DNA of 64,000 nt from Opitutus sp. ER46. Its GTDB lineage: Bacteria > Verrucomicrobiota > Verrucomicrobiia > Opitutales > Opitutaceae. Positions 8,989 to 17,416 of the stretch are shown one piece after another. The notes below the pieces were generated by a model. The model saw nothing but the letters and a program-made list of their open reading frames with translations, was not told where the DNA came from and did not search any database. The stretch is from NCBI RefSeq assembly GCF_003054705.1, contig NZ_QAYX01000014.1, positions 22,808-86,807 of the forward strand, in the 5' to 3' direction. Positions within the stretch are counted from its first letter, which is position 1. Every line of letters starts with the position of its first letter. Made by a program: the position numbers and the translations under genes.

Positions 8989-9774
8989 ATGACCTCTATT
9001 CATCCTACGGCGATCGTTGAGCCGGGGGCGCAGCTCGATTCCGACGTGGAAGTGGGCGCCTTCGCCTACGTCAGCGCCGGAGTGGTGCTCGGAGCGGGTA
9101 CGCGGCTGCACCATCATTCCAGCGTCGAGGGCAACACGACCCTGGGCGCGGGCTGCGAGGTGTTCCCGTACGCGTGTATTGGCGGCAAGACCCAGGACTT
9201 GAAGTACAAGGGCGGCCGCCCCGGTCTGCGCGTGGGCGACCGCAATGTCTTCCGGGAGTACGTCACCGTCCACTGCGCGACGAACGACGGCGAGTTCACC
9301 GTCATCGGCAACCAGAACACCTTCCTGGCGAGCTCACACATCGCGCACGACTGCGTGCTCGGGAGCCGGATCGTCATGAGCAATGGCGCGGTCCTCGCGG
9401 GACATGTCCAGGTCGAGGATCACGTCGTGATCGGCGGCTACGGCGGCGTGCATCAGTTCTGCCGCATTGGCAGCTTCGCCATGGTGTCGGCGTTCGCGAA
9501 ACTCGTGCAGGACCTGCCGCCGTTCTTCATCGCCGACGGCACTCCCGCGGAGGTGCGCGCGATCAACCGCGTTGGTCTCGAGCGCGGCGGTTTCACGGCC
9601 GAGCAACTCGACCGCGTGAAGCAGATTCATCGGCTCCTGTACCGCGACGGGCTCAACCGCTCGCAGGCGTTGGAGAAGCTCGCGGCGCATCCGCATGCCG
9701 CGAGCGCGGAGTTCCAGCATCTCCTCGAGTTCGCGCGCAAGAGCGAGCGCGGGCTGGCTCCGGGCGCGCATTGA
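8989..9774 (+). CDS. lpxA: Acyl-ACP--UDP-N-acetylglucosamine O-acyltransferase
   Basis: 261 residues, standard LpxA length. It performs the first step of lipid A synthesis, acyl transfer from hydroxyacyl-ACP to UDP-GlcNAc in the cytoplasm. The left-handed beta helix shows hexapeptide repeats starting IHPTAIVEPGAQL and running through VGAFAYVSAGVVLG and later VIGNQNTF. SHIAHDCVLG carries the catalytic His. The C-terminal helical domain (VKQIHRLLYRDGLNRSQALEKL) is present. It is co-transcribed with lpxC/fabZ, placing two lipid A enzymes and FabZ in one operon; no lpxD or lpxB is in the window. Confidence 0.96.
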   Translation: MTSIHPTAIVEPGAQLDSDVEVGAFAYVSAGVVLGAGTRLHHHSSVEGNTTLGAGCEVFPYACIGGKTQDLKYKGGRPGLRVGDRNVFREYVTVHCATNDGEFTVIGNQNTFLASSHIAHDCVLGSRIVMSNGAVLAGHVQVEDHVVIGGYGGVHQFCRIGSFAMVSAFAKLVQDLPPFFIADGTPAEVRAINRVGLERGGFTAEQLDRVKQIHRLLYRDGLNRSQALEKLAAHPHAASAEFQHLLEFARKSERGLAPGAH

Positions 9775-9783
9775 GAAAGAAAA

Positions 9784-9806
9784 GGCCCGCGCGGGTGGCG
9801 CGGGCC
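9784..9806 (-). terminator. Intrinsic terminator between lpxA and hisI
   Basis: GGCCCGCGC / GCGCGGGCC, a 9-bp stem with a 5-nt loop, between two convergent genes. The A-rich run at 9776-9783 gives a T-tract on the minus strand, so hisI is the better match. It could also stop lpxA transcripts. Confidence 0.8.
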
Positions 9807-9870
9807 GGAAGGGGTGGGGCGGCAATCGCCGGAGCGAAGACGCGCACCGGTGACTTCGCGTGGAGGCGGC

Positions 9871-10329
9871 TTACTTCTTCTTGTACACGGTCGCCGGGTC
9901 GAACACCCGCTTCGACGCGTACTCCAGCTTCATCGTGTCGGGTTGGTCCGCAACCGCCGAGTCGGTGAGCTTCCGATAGAAACAGGACTTGTAGCCGTTG
10001 TGGCAGGCGGCGCCGCCGACGTTTTCGACCTTCAGGAGAATCACGTCCTGGTCGCAGTCTACGAGCAGCGCTTTCACGAGCTGGGCGTTGCCGGATTCCT
10101 CACCCTTGATCCAGAGCTTGTTCCGGGAGCGGCTCCAGTAGGTGGCTTTCTTCGTCTTGATCGTATGGGCCAGCGCTTCCGCATTCATGAACGCGAACAT
10201 CAGCACCTCGTTGGTCACATGGTCGGTGGTGATGCACGGGATCAGGCCGTCAGGCCCGAATTTCGGCTGGAGCATCGTGCCGAGTTCGACGTCGGCAGTG
10301 TTCGTGCGAGCTGGGAAGACGAATGACAT
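9871..10329 (-). CDS. hisI: Phosphoribosyl-AMP cyclohydrolase
   Basis: 152 residues, the monofunctional HisI without the HisE pyrophosphohydrolase part. It hydrolyses phosphoribosyl-AMP in the third step of histidine synthesis. Hallmarks: YWSRSRNKLWIKGEESGNAQ, the metal-binding Asp/Cys set DCDQD, and the zinc Cys pair in ACHNGYKSCF. The C-terminus is slightly extended (to FDPATVYKKK) beyond the usual end. No other his gene adjoins it, so the pathway is dispersed here. Confidence 0.95.
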   Translation of the reverse strand: MSFVFPARTNTADVELGTMLQPKFGPDGLIPCITTDHVTNEVLMFAFMNAEALAHTIKTKKATYWSRSRNKLWIKGEESGNAQLVKALLVDCDQDVILLKVENVGGAACHNGYKSCFYRKLTDSAVADQPDTMKLEYASKRVFDPATVYKKK

Positions 10330-10951
10330 GACGAGCCGTGTCTAGGTGCGGCGCAGAATCCGCGCAAGCCCACAGCCGGCGACGCCCGGGCGGATGACGA
10401 AGTGGGGGCGGCAATCCCGAAGGGGGGAGACTCTCGGAGGCCGTGCGGTTGGCGCAGGGGAGAGACGCGCGTGCGGGACGCTTTTGCAGAGGGAAAGTGC
10501 GACGGCATTCGTGGCCGATCTCGGCTTAGGAGGGGGGACAGCGGCGCCGCACCCGAAGTGGTCGCGCGATGTGCGACCTACTCAGGTTTTGGGCGGAATT
10601 GTGCCCGGCTGTACCGCTCCGGGAGGCGGCGCCGCAGGGAAGCGAGTTCCGCGTCACGCAGGAGTTCTGCTTGGGGGGCATCGGTGTTGGCGAAGGACTT
10701 GCATTCGCCGACCTGGCGGTCGACCGCGATGGCGGCTGGCTAAGGCGTGGATCGTTTCACCAACAGCGTGCCGGGTCGGAGTCGGGTGGGGCGGCGTCGG
10801 GCACAAGGTGGCCGACCGATTTGGGTCAGAAAATCTGGACCGGCGACGACCGACATTCGCCGCGGGACGCGGGGACCGGATGGGCAACGGGGTTCCCTCT
10901 CGAGCCCCCGACGCGAAGCGCCCGAAGCAGGCGGGCAAGACTCGCGGCCGA
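10330..10951. other. Intergenic stretch without a recognisable gene
   Basis: About 620 bp between hisI and the DUF971 gene. Open frames exist on both strands, but their translations are Arg/Gly/Pro-rich and match no family I know. No tRNA, RNase P or riboswitch core was found. It could be a decayed gene or the 3' trailer of the DUF971 gene. Confidence 0.5.
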
Positions 10952-11254
10952 CTAGGCCTGGCCACCCAGCTCGCGGAGATACTCGAAGCTGTAGAGCCCG
11001 CTGTTATGGCCGTCGCTGAAATCGAATCGGATGGCGTAATTGCCGACGCGCTCCCAGCTCACCACCTGCACGCCGGAGAACTTCTTCGGGCCGTCGCCGC
11101 CGTACTGGTTTCCCAGGATGTCGCGCTCGCCCTGATTGGCGGCGCTCGGTGATGCGGCGCGCAATTTCTCGAAATCGAAGTAGGACTCGACGCCGTCGTC
11201 CCAGACGATCGCGACTTCGTTGCCTATCACTTGGACATTCGTGGGCGTGTGCAT
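10952..11254 (-). CDS. DUF971 (gamma-butyrobetaine hydroxylase-like N-terminal domain) protein
   Basis: 100 residues. The family pattern is clear: VQVIGNEVAIVWDDGVESYFDFEKLR at the N-terminus and VVSWERVGNYAIRFDFSDGHNSGLYSFEYLREL at the C-terminus, the latter with the D-G-H-x-x-G-L-Y-S-F signature. DUF971 proteins are small stand-alone copies of the N-terminal domain of gamma-butyrobetaine dioxygenases and are often linked to iron-sulfur protein maturation. The specific role here is unknown. It reads away from the repeat array that starts about 140 bp upstream of its start codon. Confidence 0.85.
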   Translation of the reverse strand: MHTPTNVQVIGNEVAIVWDDGVESYFDFEKLRAASPSAANQGERDILGNQYGGDGPKKFSGVQVVSWERVGNYAIRFDFSDGHNSGLYSFEYLRELGGQA

Positions 11255-11396
11255 GCGGGAGAAGAGGGCGGCGAGAGAGTACCTGACGACTGTGTCGCCT
11301 GGCTGCCATTTGTACAGAGCCCGTCTTCACGCCCGCCTTCCTGAACCAGCGGCCCAGCCCGCATCCACCCCGGTCCTCCGTTTTCTCCTAAACAGG

Positions 11397-12034
11397 GCCT
11401 GTCCCTTGATGGTATCCCGAAACAGGTCTGTCCCCAGAGGGTATCCTGAATGCGGGGTCTGTCCCCCCCCGACCTTCCAGACGACTGACATCCCTTAAGC
11501 AGGTCTGTCTTCTGATCAGAGAGCCTGTCCCCCTGAAATCGCGTCCCCTTGATGTCCAACGTGGCCTGTCCCCTGATCCTGATCGCGCCGCGGACAACCG
11601 AACCGAGGTCTGTCCCCTAATGCGGATCAGGTCTATCTTCCTATCAGAGGGCCTGTCCCCTGAAATCGCGTACCCTGATGTCCGACGAGGTCTGTCCCCT
11701 AATTAATGCGGATCGGCGGTTTCATCCCCACAAAAGCTTGGCCTGCCAAGAAATAGGCCTGTCCCGTGAGTGACACCGAAGTCTTCCGCGAGTTGGACAA
11801 GGTCTGTCCCCTTGAAAGCCTGAACGGGGTCTGTCCCCTTGGGGTGACACCCTGATCGCTCAGCGAACAGCCGAACCGAGGTCTGTCCCCTAATGCGGAT
11901 CAGCGAATTCAGCCCCACAAAAGCTTGGCCTGCCCAGAAATAGGCCTGTCCCGTGAGCGGCACTGAAGTCTTCTGCGAATTGGACAAGGTCTGTCCCCTT
12001 GGGGGCCTGAACGGGGTCTGTCCCCTTGGGGTGA
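11397..12034 (+). repeat. GTCTGTCCCC repeat array A
   Basis: About 18 copies of a short motif (core GGTCTGTCCCCT, or GGCCTGTCCCCT), all in plus orientation, fill the space between the divergent DUF971 and NDH-2 genes. Part of the array is itself duplicated: 11687-11853 and 11878-12034 share the same order of motifs and spacer words (taatgcggatc, ccccacaaaagcttggcctgcc, aaataggcctgtcccgtgag, gaagtcttc, ttggacaaggtctgtcccctt). Spacers are irregular, unlike CRISPR. Best read as REP-type elements. Confidence 0.85.
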
Positions 12035-12152
12035 TAGGTGCAGAGGTTGCACGGCTGGATGGGGGGCGAGTATGGCGGCGGTGTGCGTTTGGCGGGCGGG
12101 ACTCTTGGGAGGGGCGTTTGCGAAGCGGGAGGCGGTGGGTAGGGGTGTCGCG

Positions 12153-13451
12153 ATGAATGCCGCGTTCGACAAGTCGCTCCCTCATATCGTCGTTGTGGGC
12201 GGCGGGTTTGGCGGGCTCACGTTTGCGCGCGGTTTTCCCCAGGGTCTGGCGCGGATCACCGTCATCGACCGACAGAACCACCACGTCTTCCAGCCGCTGC
12301 TTTACCAGGTCGCGACGGCCGGCCTCTCGGCGGTGGATATCGCCCAACCCATCCGTGGACTCTTTGGCGGGAGGCCCAACCTCGACGTACTCATGAGCGA
12401 GGTGTCCGCCGTCGATCTCGCGGGCAAACGCGTGGTCCATGCCCGCGGCGAACTCACCTACGACTACCTCGTCCTCGCCGTGGGCGCCCGGACCAGCTAC
12501 TTCGGCCACGATGCCTGGCAGCGCCTAGCTCCGGGCCTGAAGTCGCTCGATGACGCCTTGCGGATCCGGCGCATGATCTTGAGCTCGCTCGAACGCGCCG
12601 AGACGGAGTCCAATCCGGCGCGTCGCGACGCCGCCATGACGATCGTGGTCGTCGGCGGTGGACCGACTGGCGTCGAGTTGGCGGGCGCGTTTGCCGAGCT
12701 GACACGTTGCGTCGTGCAGAAGGACTTCGACCACATCGATCCTACGAAGGTGAAGGTCATCCTCATCCAAGGCGGCGCGCGCGTGCTGCCGACGTTCGCC
12801 GAAATGCTCTCCGCACGCGCCCAGGAACAACTCGAGGCCAAGGGCGTGACCGTCATCACCGGGCGCCATGTCGAGGCGATCCGGTCCGGCGCAGTTGTCG
12901 TCGGCGGTGAAACGATCGCGTCGGACAACATTATCTGGGCGGCAGGCGTGGCGGCGGAACCGCTGACGGAGACGCTCGGCATCGAGCATGACCGCGGCGG
13001 CCGGCTCAAGGTCCTGCCCGACCTCAGCCTGCCGGGGCATCCGGAAGCGTTTGCCGTCGGCGACATCGTGACGCTGACCGACGCCAATGGCGTGGTGGTG
13101 CCGGGCGTGGCGCAGGCCGCGATCCAGATGGGCCGGCACGTGACCGGGTTGATCGAGTCGGACATCCGGGGGCGCGGGCTGGCGCCGGTTGGACGCCGGC
13201 CGTTCACGTACCGCGACAAGGGAGCCATGGCGACGATCGGCCGGTCCGCAGCCGTGGCGGAAATTGGGCGCTTCAAACTCTCCGGTTTCTTCGCCTGGCT
13301 CGTCTGGCTGGCGGTGCACCTGCTCTTCCTGATCGGGTTCCGCAACAAGTTCGCCGTCCTGTCGCAGTGGCTCTACTCGTACCTCACCTTCAAGCGCGGC
13401 GCGCGGATCATCACGGGCGTATCGGGCGAGGCTTCAGCCGGCAGCGCCTGA
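12153..13451 (+). CDS. ndh: NADH dehydrogenase, type II (NDH-2) family FAD/NAD(P)-binding oxidoreductase
   Basis: 432 residues. NDH-2 transfers electrons from NADH to quinone at the inner membrane without pumping protons. Two dinucleotide folds are seen: FAD site VVVGGGFGGL (about 14-23) and NADH site IVVVGGGPTGVELAGAF (about 169-185). FAD-contact motifs are YDYLVLAVGA and AFAVGDIVTL. A C-terminal hydrophobic, aromatic segment (LSGFFAWLVWLAVHLLFLI then LYSYLTFKRGARI) is the usual membrane-anchor region. ATG 12153 is chosen because the family begins about 10 residues before the FAD loop; an upstream ATG at 12072 would put the start next to the repeat array. Confidence 0.9.
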   Translation: MNAAFDKSLPHIVVVGGGFGGLTFARGFPQGLARITVIDRQNHHVFQPLLYQVATAGLSAVDIAQPIRGLFGGRPNLDVLMSEVSAVDLAGKRVVHARGELTYDYLVLAVGARTSYFGHDAWQRLAPGLKSLDDALRIRRMILSSLERAETESNPARRDAAMTIVVVGGGPTGVELAGAFAELTRCVVQKDFDHIDPTKVKVILIQGGARVLPTFAEMLSARAQEQLEAKGVTVITGRHVEAIRSGAVVVGGETIASDNIIWAAGVAAEPLTETLGIEHDRGGRLKVLPDLSLPGHPEAFAVGDIVTLTDANGVVVPGVAQAAIQMGRHVTGLIESDIRGRGLAPVGRRPFTYRDKGAMATIGRSAAVAEIGRFKLSGFFAWLVWLAVHLLFLIGFRNKFAVLSQWLYSYLTFKRGARIITGVSGEASAGSA

Positions 13452-13663
13452 GCTTCAGACGCGTGCCACGCTGCGGAGGTCGAATCGCAGGTGCCCCTCG
13501 GCGCGTGCCGCTCGGCGCGTGCTGCGAGGCACGTTACCCGAGCAGGTGGGGCGGAGGCAGCCTCCGCGGCAAGGCGGGGCGCAATTGGCGGCACGGGCCG
13601 ACGCGATCGAAATCGGGGCAAACCGGCGGCTGCGGGGTAGGAGAGGCGATGACGACGTTCGCC

Positions 13664-13774
13664 GAGTATCCGGACTTTATTCCGAGTATCCGGACATTAT
13701 CGTCTGAGTATCTGGACATTATCCCGTTAGTTGCTCACGGGTAGTCGATTATAATTGCAGCCCTCGTCCGAGGG
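13664..13774 (+). promoter_or_regulatory. Iteron-hairpin-TATAAT element, site 1
   Basis: Three 17-bp direct repeats, GAGTATCCGGACTTTAT (13664), GAGTATCCGGACATTAT (13684) and GAGTATCTGGACATTAT (13706), are followed by 27 nt and then TATAAT (13750-13755) inside ATTATAATTGCAGCCC. The 27-nt spacer folds CCCGT / ACGGG (13723-13727 with 13737-13741). A second hairpin, CCCTCG / CGAGGG, lies just downstream (13761-13774). The element sits between the convergent ndh and gltD genes with no plus-strand gene after it. The rest of 13452-13864 holds nothing I recognise. Confidence 0.75.
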
Positions 13775-13864
13775 ATCCTTGCCTCGGCGTCCCCTGCGGC
13801 AGCTGTCGCGGCTCTAGGTCGGGAATCCTTGCCGGCTGGCAGCAGTGCTTCGGCCCAGCCAACC

Positions 13865-15295
13865 TCAGCTCGTCACAGCGTGCTTGCCGGCCAGATAACG
13901 CTCGATGCCGGCGGCGGCCTTGCGTCCGTCGCGGACGGCGTGGACGACGAGGCTTGGTCCGCGCACCGAGTCGCCCCCGGCAAACACGCCGGGCACGCTC
14001 GTCATCTGGTTGTCATCGATGACGATGCCGCCCCAGTCGTTGGTGGCGACCGCGGCGAAATCGCTGCCGGCGGGGAAGGGAACGGGGTCGAAGCCGTAGG
14101 CGACGATCACGACGTCGGCGTCGACCGTGAAATCGGATCCCGGCACGGGCCGCGGTTTACGACGGCCGCTGGCGTCGGGCGCGCCGAGTTCCATGCGCGT
14201 GCAGCGGACGGAGCCCACAGCGCCGGCACCGTTCTCAAAGATCCCGAGTGGGTTGGTGAGAAAATCGAAACGGGCGCCCTCTTCGACCGCGTTATGGTAC
14301 TCCTTGCGGCTGCCCGGCATGTTGGCGAGGTCACGGCGGTAGATGCAGACCGCGGCGCTGGCGCCGGCACGCAGGGACGTGCGCAGGCAGTCCATGGCAG
14401 TATCGCCGCCGCCGAGGACTGCGACGCGCTTACCGGCTACGTCGATCGGTGGAAAGTCGGCGGCGGCCGCAGGCACGTTTTTCTGGATCAGGAAAGGCAG
14501 GGCGGGGATCACGCCCGGGAGGTCGCCGCCGGGGACGTCGGCCAGCTTCGGCTGCTGGGCGCCGAAACCCAGGAAGATGGCGTCGAAGCGCTTCTGCAGG
14601 TCGGCGAGCGAGACATCGCGCCCGACTTGGACGCCCATTTCGAAGACGACGCCATTGCGCTGGAGGAGTTCGATGCGGCGGGCGACGACGTGCTTCTCGA
14701 GCTTGAAGGACGGGATGCCGTTCACCAGCAACCCGCCGGGGATGCGCATGGACTCGAAAACCGTCACGGCGAAACCCCGCCGGGCGAGTTCGTCGGCGCA
14801 CGAGATGCCGCCGGGGCCGGAACCGATGATAGCGGCGCGGAGACCGTTGGGGGGCGCGGAGATAACCGGTACGCCGCCGTGGTGGAACGCGTACTCGTTG
14901 ATGAAGCGCTCGACGGCGCCGATGGAGATGGGTTCGGTCTTGCTGTTGACGATGCACGCGCCCTCGCAGAGCCGCTCCTGGGGGCACACCCGGGAGCAAA
15001 TTTCGGGCATGTTGCTGGTGGCGCGGGAAACCTCGGCCGCCTCGAGAAATCGGCCTTGGGCCGTGAGCGCCATCCAATCGGGAATGCGGTTGGCGAGGGG
15101 ACAGCCGATCCGGCAGAGGGGCTCGGGACACTGGATGCAGCGCGCGGCCTGGGCGCGGACCGTCGCCTCGTCGTACGCCGTGTAGATTTCGTCATAGTCG
15201 CGGACGCGCTCGCGGGCCGACCGTTTCGGGGGGGCGGATCGGCCGATGAGTGACCACGCATACTTCTCGGTCGAAGGCGTGAGGGTCGGAGGCAT
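13865..15295 (-). CDS. gltD: Glutamate synthase small (beta) subunit, NAD(P)H-dependent oxidoreductase
   Basis: 476 residues. GltD passes NADPH electrons to the GltB subunit in ammonia assimilation. The N-terminal iron-sulfur domain has two Cys clusters (C53, C56, C61, C65 and C100, C104, C110, C114). The FAD site is AAIIGSGPGGISCADELA and the NADPH site is VAVLGGGDTAMDCLRTSLR, followed by YRRDLANMPGSRKEY. The C-terminal GVFAGGDSVRGPSLVVHAVRDG motif is typical. No gltB is adjacent, so it may be encoded elsewhere, or this is a GltD-like electron-transfer protein for another partner. Confidence 0.88.
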   Translation of the reverse strand: MPPTLTPSTEKYAWSLIGRSAPPKRSARERVRDYDEIYTAYDEATVRAQAARCIQCPEPLCRIGCPLANRIPDWMALTAQGRFLEAAEVSRATSNMPEICSRVCPQERLCEGACIVNSKTEPISIGAVERFINEYAFHHGGVPVISAPPNGLRAAIIGSGPGGISCADELARRGFAVTVFESMRIPGGLLVNGIPSFKLEKHVVARRIELLQRNGVVFEMGVQVGRDVSLADLQKRFDAIFLGFGAQQPKLADVPGGDLPGVIPALPFLIQKNVPAAAADFPPIDVAGKRVAVLGGGDTAMDCLRTSLRAGASAAVCIYRRDLANMPGSRKEYHNAVEEGARFDFLTNPLGIFENGAGAVGSVRCTRMELGAPDASGRRKPRPVPGSDFTVDADVVIVAYGFDPVPFPAGSDFAAVATNDWGGIVIDDNQMTSVPGVFAGGDSVRGPSLVVHAVRDGRKAAAGIERYLAGKHAVTS

Positions 15296-15502
15296 GGCGG
15301 GGGGAGCCGTGAGCGTTTCGGGGCGGTGCGGGTACTATGCGCTGGAACCGCAGGAGGGACTCGGCGGTTCTTGCGTTTCGATGGTCACTCCTTGGCAGCG
15401 GGGTGGCGCGGACCGGCGATATTTTTCAAGACGCCCCTTGCATTGCCGGCGGCGGGGCTACCTTTGGGGCGAGTCAAAACCCGTCAGCCGGAGGATCCGA
15501 AA

Positions 15503-15964
15503 ATGCCTGCGAAAAAACTGAAGGACTTCCTGGAAAGCCGCGGGGCGAAATACGTCAGCATCCAGCACTCGCCCGCGTTCACCGCCTCGGAAATCGCCGC
15601 CTCGGCCCACGTCACGGGTCGCGATTTCGCGAAGACCGTCGTCGTCAAGATGGGAGACGACCTTGCGATGGTCGTGCTGCCGGCGAACCGGAAGATCATG
15701 CTTTCGGAGCTGCGCGACATGATCGACGAGGACATCGATCTCGCCACCGAGGACGAGTTCCAGGAGCGCTTCCCAGATTGCGAACTCGGGGCGATGCCGC
15801 CCTTCGGCAACCTGTATGGCCTTCCCGTCTACGTGGAGCGGAGCCTGGCCGATGAGCAGGAGATCGCGTTCAGTGCCGGGACGCATCACGAGATCATCCT
15901 GATGGCGTTCGACGACTACGCCGATCTCGTGCAGCCGACGGTGATGGAGTTCGCGACGGCTTAG
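15503..15964 (+). CDS. YbaK/EbsC-type aminoacyl-tRNA deacylase domain protein
   Basis: 153 residues from ATG 15503, preceded by GGAGG about 8 bp upstream. The YbaK/ProX domain covers most of the chain: HSPAFTASEIAASAHVTGRDFAKTVVVK (with the conserved Lys), LPANRKIML and GAMPPFGNLYGLPVYVE. Proteins of this fold remove wrongly attached amino acids from tRNA, for example Cys or Ala from tRNA-Pro, and act free in the cytoplasm. The exact tRNA substrate cannot be told from sequence. An upstream in-frame ATG at 15326 gives an unconserved N-terminus and is not preferred. Confidence 0.85.
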   Translation: MPAKKLKDFLESRGAKYVSIQHSPAFTASEIAASAHVTGRDFAKTVVVKMGDDLAMVVLPANRKIMLSELRDMIDEDIDLATEDEFQERFPDCELGAMPPFGNLYGLPVYVERSLADEQEIAFSAGTHHEIILMAFDDYADLVQPTVMEFATA

Positions 15965-16114
15965 GGCGCCCTGGCGGCGACCGAGGCAGTGTTGCTGGAG
16001 CGGGCGCGTGTGCCTGGTCACGGCGCCCGCGAGGGCTGACGCGTGTTTTCGTCGGCGGGCGGCGGAGTAAAGGCTTGGCGCGGGCGAAGGTCGCTGGGAG
16101 AACGAGCCGCAATC

Positions 16115-17191
16115 ATGAGTGACGTCCCACAATCCTTTGCGTGCATCATGGCCGGCGGCAGTGGCGAGCGCTTCTGGCCGATGAGTCGGGCGCGGCGGCC
16201 GAAGCACCTGTTGAAGCTGTTCACGGACCGGACCCTGCTCGAGGAGACGGTACGGCGGATCGAGGCGGCGGTGCCGCGGAGCAATATTTTCGTGCTGACG
16301 AATGAGCTGCAGGCGGCGGCCACGCGCGAGGCCTTGCGGGACCTCCTGCCGGCGGAGCAGATCGTGGCGGAGCCGGCGAAGCGCGACACTGCGCCGGCCG
16401 CGGCGCTGGCGACGGCGCTCGTGCGGGCGCGGGGCGGCGAGAACGCGGCGCTGGCGCTGTTGCCGGCCGACGCGTTCATCGCCGATGCGGCGGCGTTTGG
16501 CCGCCAGCTCGCGGTGGCGCTGCCGCGGGCGGCGCGCACCGGGGCGATTCTGACGATCGGGATCAAGCCTGACCACGCGGCGACGGGTTTCGGGTATTTG
16601 GAACTTGGAGACGAGGTGACGGGGGGCCCAGGCGGCGTGGTGCGCGCGGTGCGGCGCTTCGTGGAGAAGCCGGACGCGGCGACCGCGCAGCGGTACCTCG
16701 AGTCGGGCCAGTTTGTCTGGAATGCCGGCATGTTCTTCTGGCGCGTGGGCACGTTCCTGGCGGAGGCGGATCGGAGCGCGCCGGAGCTCGCGGCGTTCGT
16801 GCGGGAATTTCCGACGGAGCGGGCGGGGGCGGCGGCGTTTCTTGCGGCGCGCTTCCCGGTGCTGCCGAAGATTTCGGTCGACTACGCAATCATGGAGAAG
16901 GCGCGAACGGTCGAGACGATGCTGGCCGAGTTTGATTGGGATGACGTGGGCCTTTGGACGGCGCTGCCGAAGCACCTCGCGCGGGACGAGGGCGGCAATG
17001 CGACGCGCGGGACGGTGCTGAGCGCGGACGCCAGCGGGAATATCGCGCTGAGCAATGGCCGCATAATCGCGCTGGTCGGCGTGAGCGACCTCGTGGTCGT
17101 GGAGACGCCGGACGCGGTACTCGTGTGTCATCGCGATGCGGTGCAGGACATCAAGAAGATCACCGGCCAGCTGCCGAAGGAACTGCTGTAG
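16115..17191 (+). CDS. manC: Mannose-1-phosphate guanylyltransferase
   Basis: 358 residues, a single-domain enzyme making GDP-mannose for cell-surface polysaccharides. The nucleotide-binding start is ACIMAGGSGERFWPMSRARRPKHLL. Further family motifs are PAKRDTAPAAALA (about 90), LPADAFI, GIKPDHAATGFGYLE, RFVEKPD, WNAGMFFW and VDYAIMEK, with FDWDDVGLW near residue 280. There is no C-terminal phosphomannose-isomerase domain, so this is the short form. ATG 16115 begins eight residues before the glycine-rich loop; longer in-frame starts add unconserved sequence. No sugar-pathway neighbour is present. Confidence 0.9.
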   Translation: MSDVPQSFACIMAGGSGERFWPMSRARRPKHLLKLFTDRTLLEETVRRIEAAVPRSNIFVLTNELQAAATREALRDLLPAEQIVAEPAKRDTAPAAALATALVRARGGENAALALLPADAFIADAAAFGRQLAVALPRAARTGAILTIGIKPDHAATGFGYLELGDEVTGGPGGVVRAVRRFVEKPDAATAQRYLESGQFVWNAGMFFWRVGTFLAEADRSAPELAAFVREFPTERAGAAAFLAARFPVLPKISVDYAIMEKARTVETMLAEFDWDDVGLWTALPKHLARDEGGNATRGTVLSADASGNIALSNGRIIALVGVSDLVVVETPDAVLVCHRDAVQDIKKITGQLPKELL

Positions 17192-17360
17192 CCGCGAGGC
17201 GGGGCGCGGGGCGAACTGCGCCGGCGAAGAGAGCGCGACGCCTGAAGCGGCGCGCTGAGCGTGCGGCGGTTGCGGAATCGCGTGCGGGTGGCCTTGTACG
17301 CTGGGCGTGGCGCCGGACGATCGGTGCGACGGGGAGGGAGGCCCCGATGGAGGGACAAAA

Positions 17361-17388
17361 AGCCCAGCGTCGCGGGCGACGCTGGGCT
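17361..17388 (-). terminator. Intrinsic terminator of typA
   Basis: A 13-bp perfect stem, AGCCCAGCGTCGC / GCGACGCTGGGCT, with a 2-nt centre and five A at 17356-17360 (T-tract on the minus strand), 29 bp beyond the typA stop. Confidence 0.9.
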
Positions 17389-17416
17389 GAAGTGATGCGC
17401 GGGCGCGAGCCGGCGA

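Noticed and set aside
11397..12034. CRISPR array
   Set aside because: Repeat units are only about 12 bp, spacers vary widely and are partly duplicated, and no cas genes are in the window.
13664..13755. Iterons as the terminal repeats of an IS21-like element
   Set aside because: Not excluded, but no transposase or second end is nearby at any site, and the fixed 27-nt distance to TATAAT in all three sites fits a regulatory element better. Kept only as an alternative.
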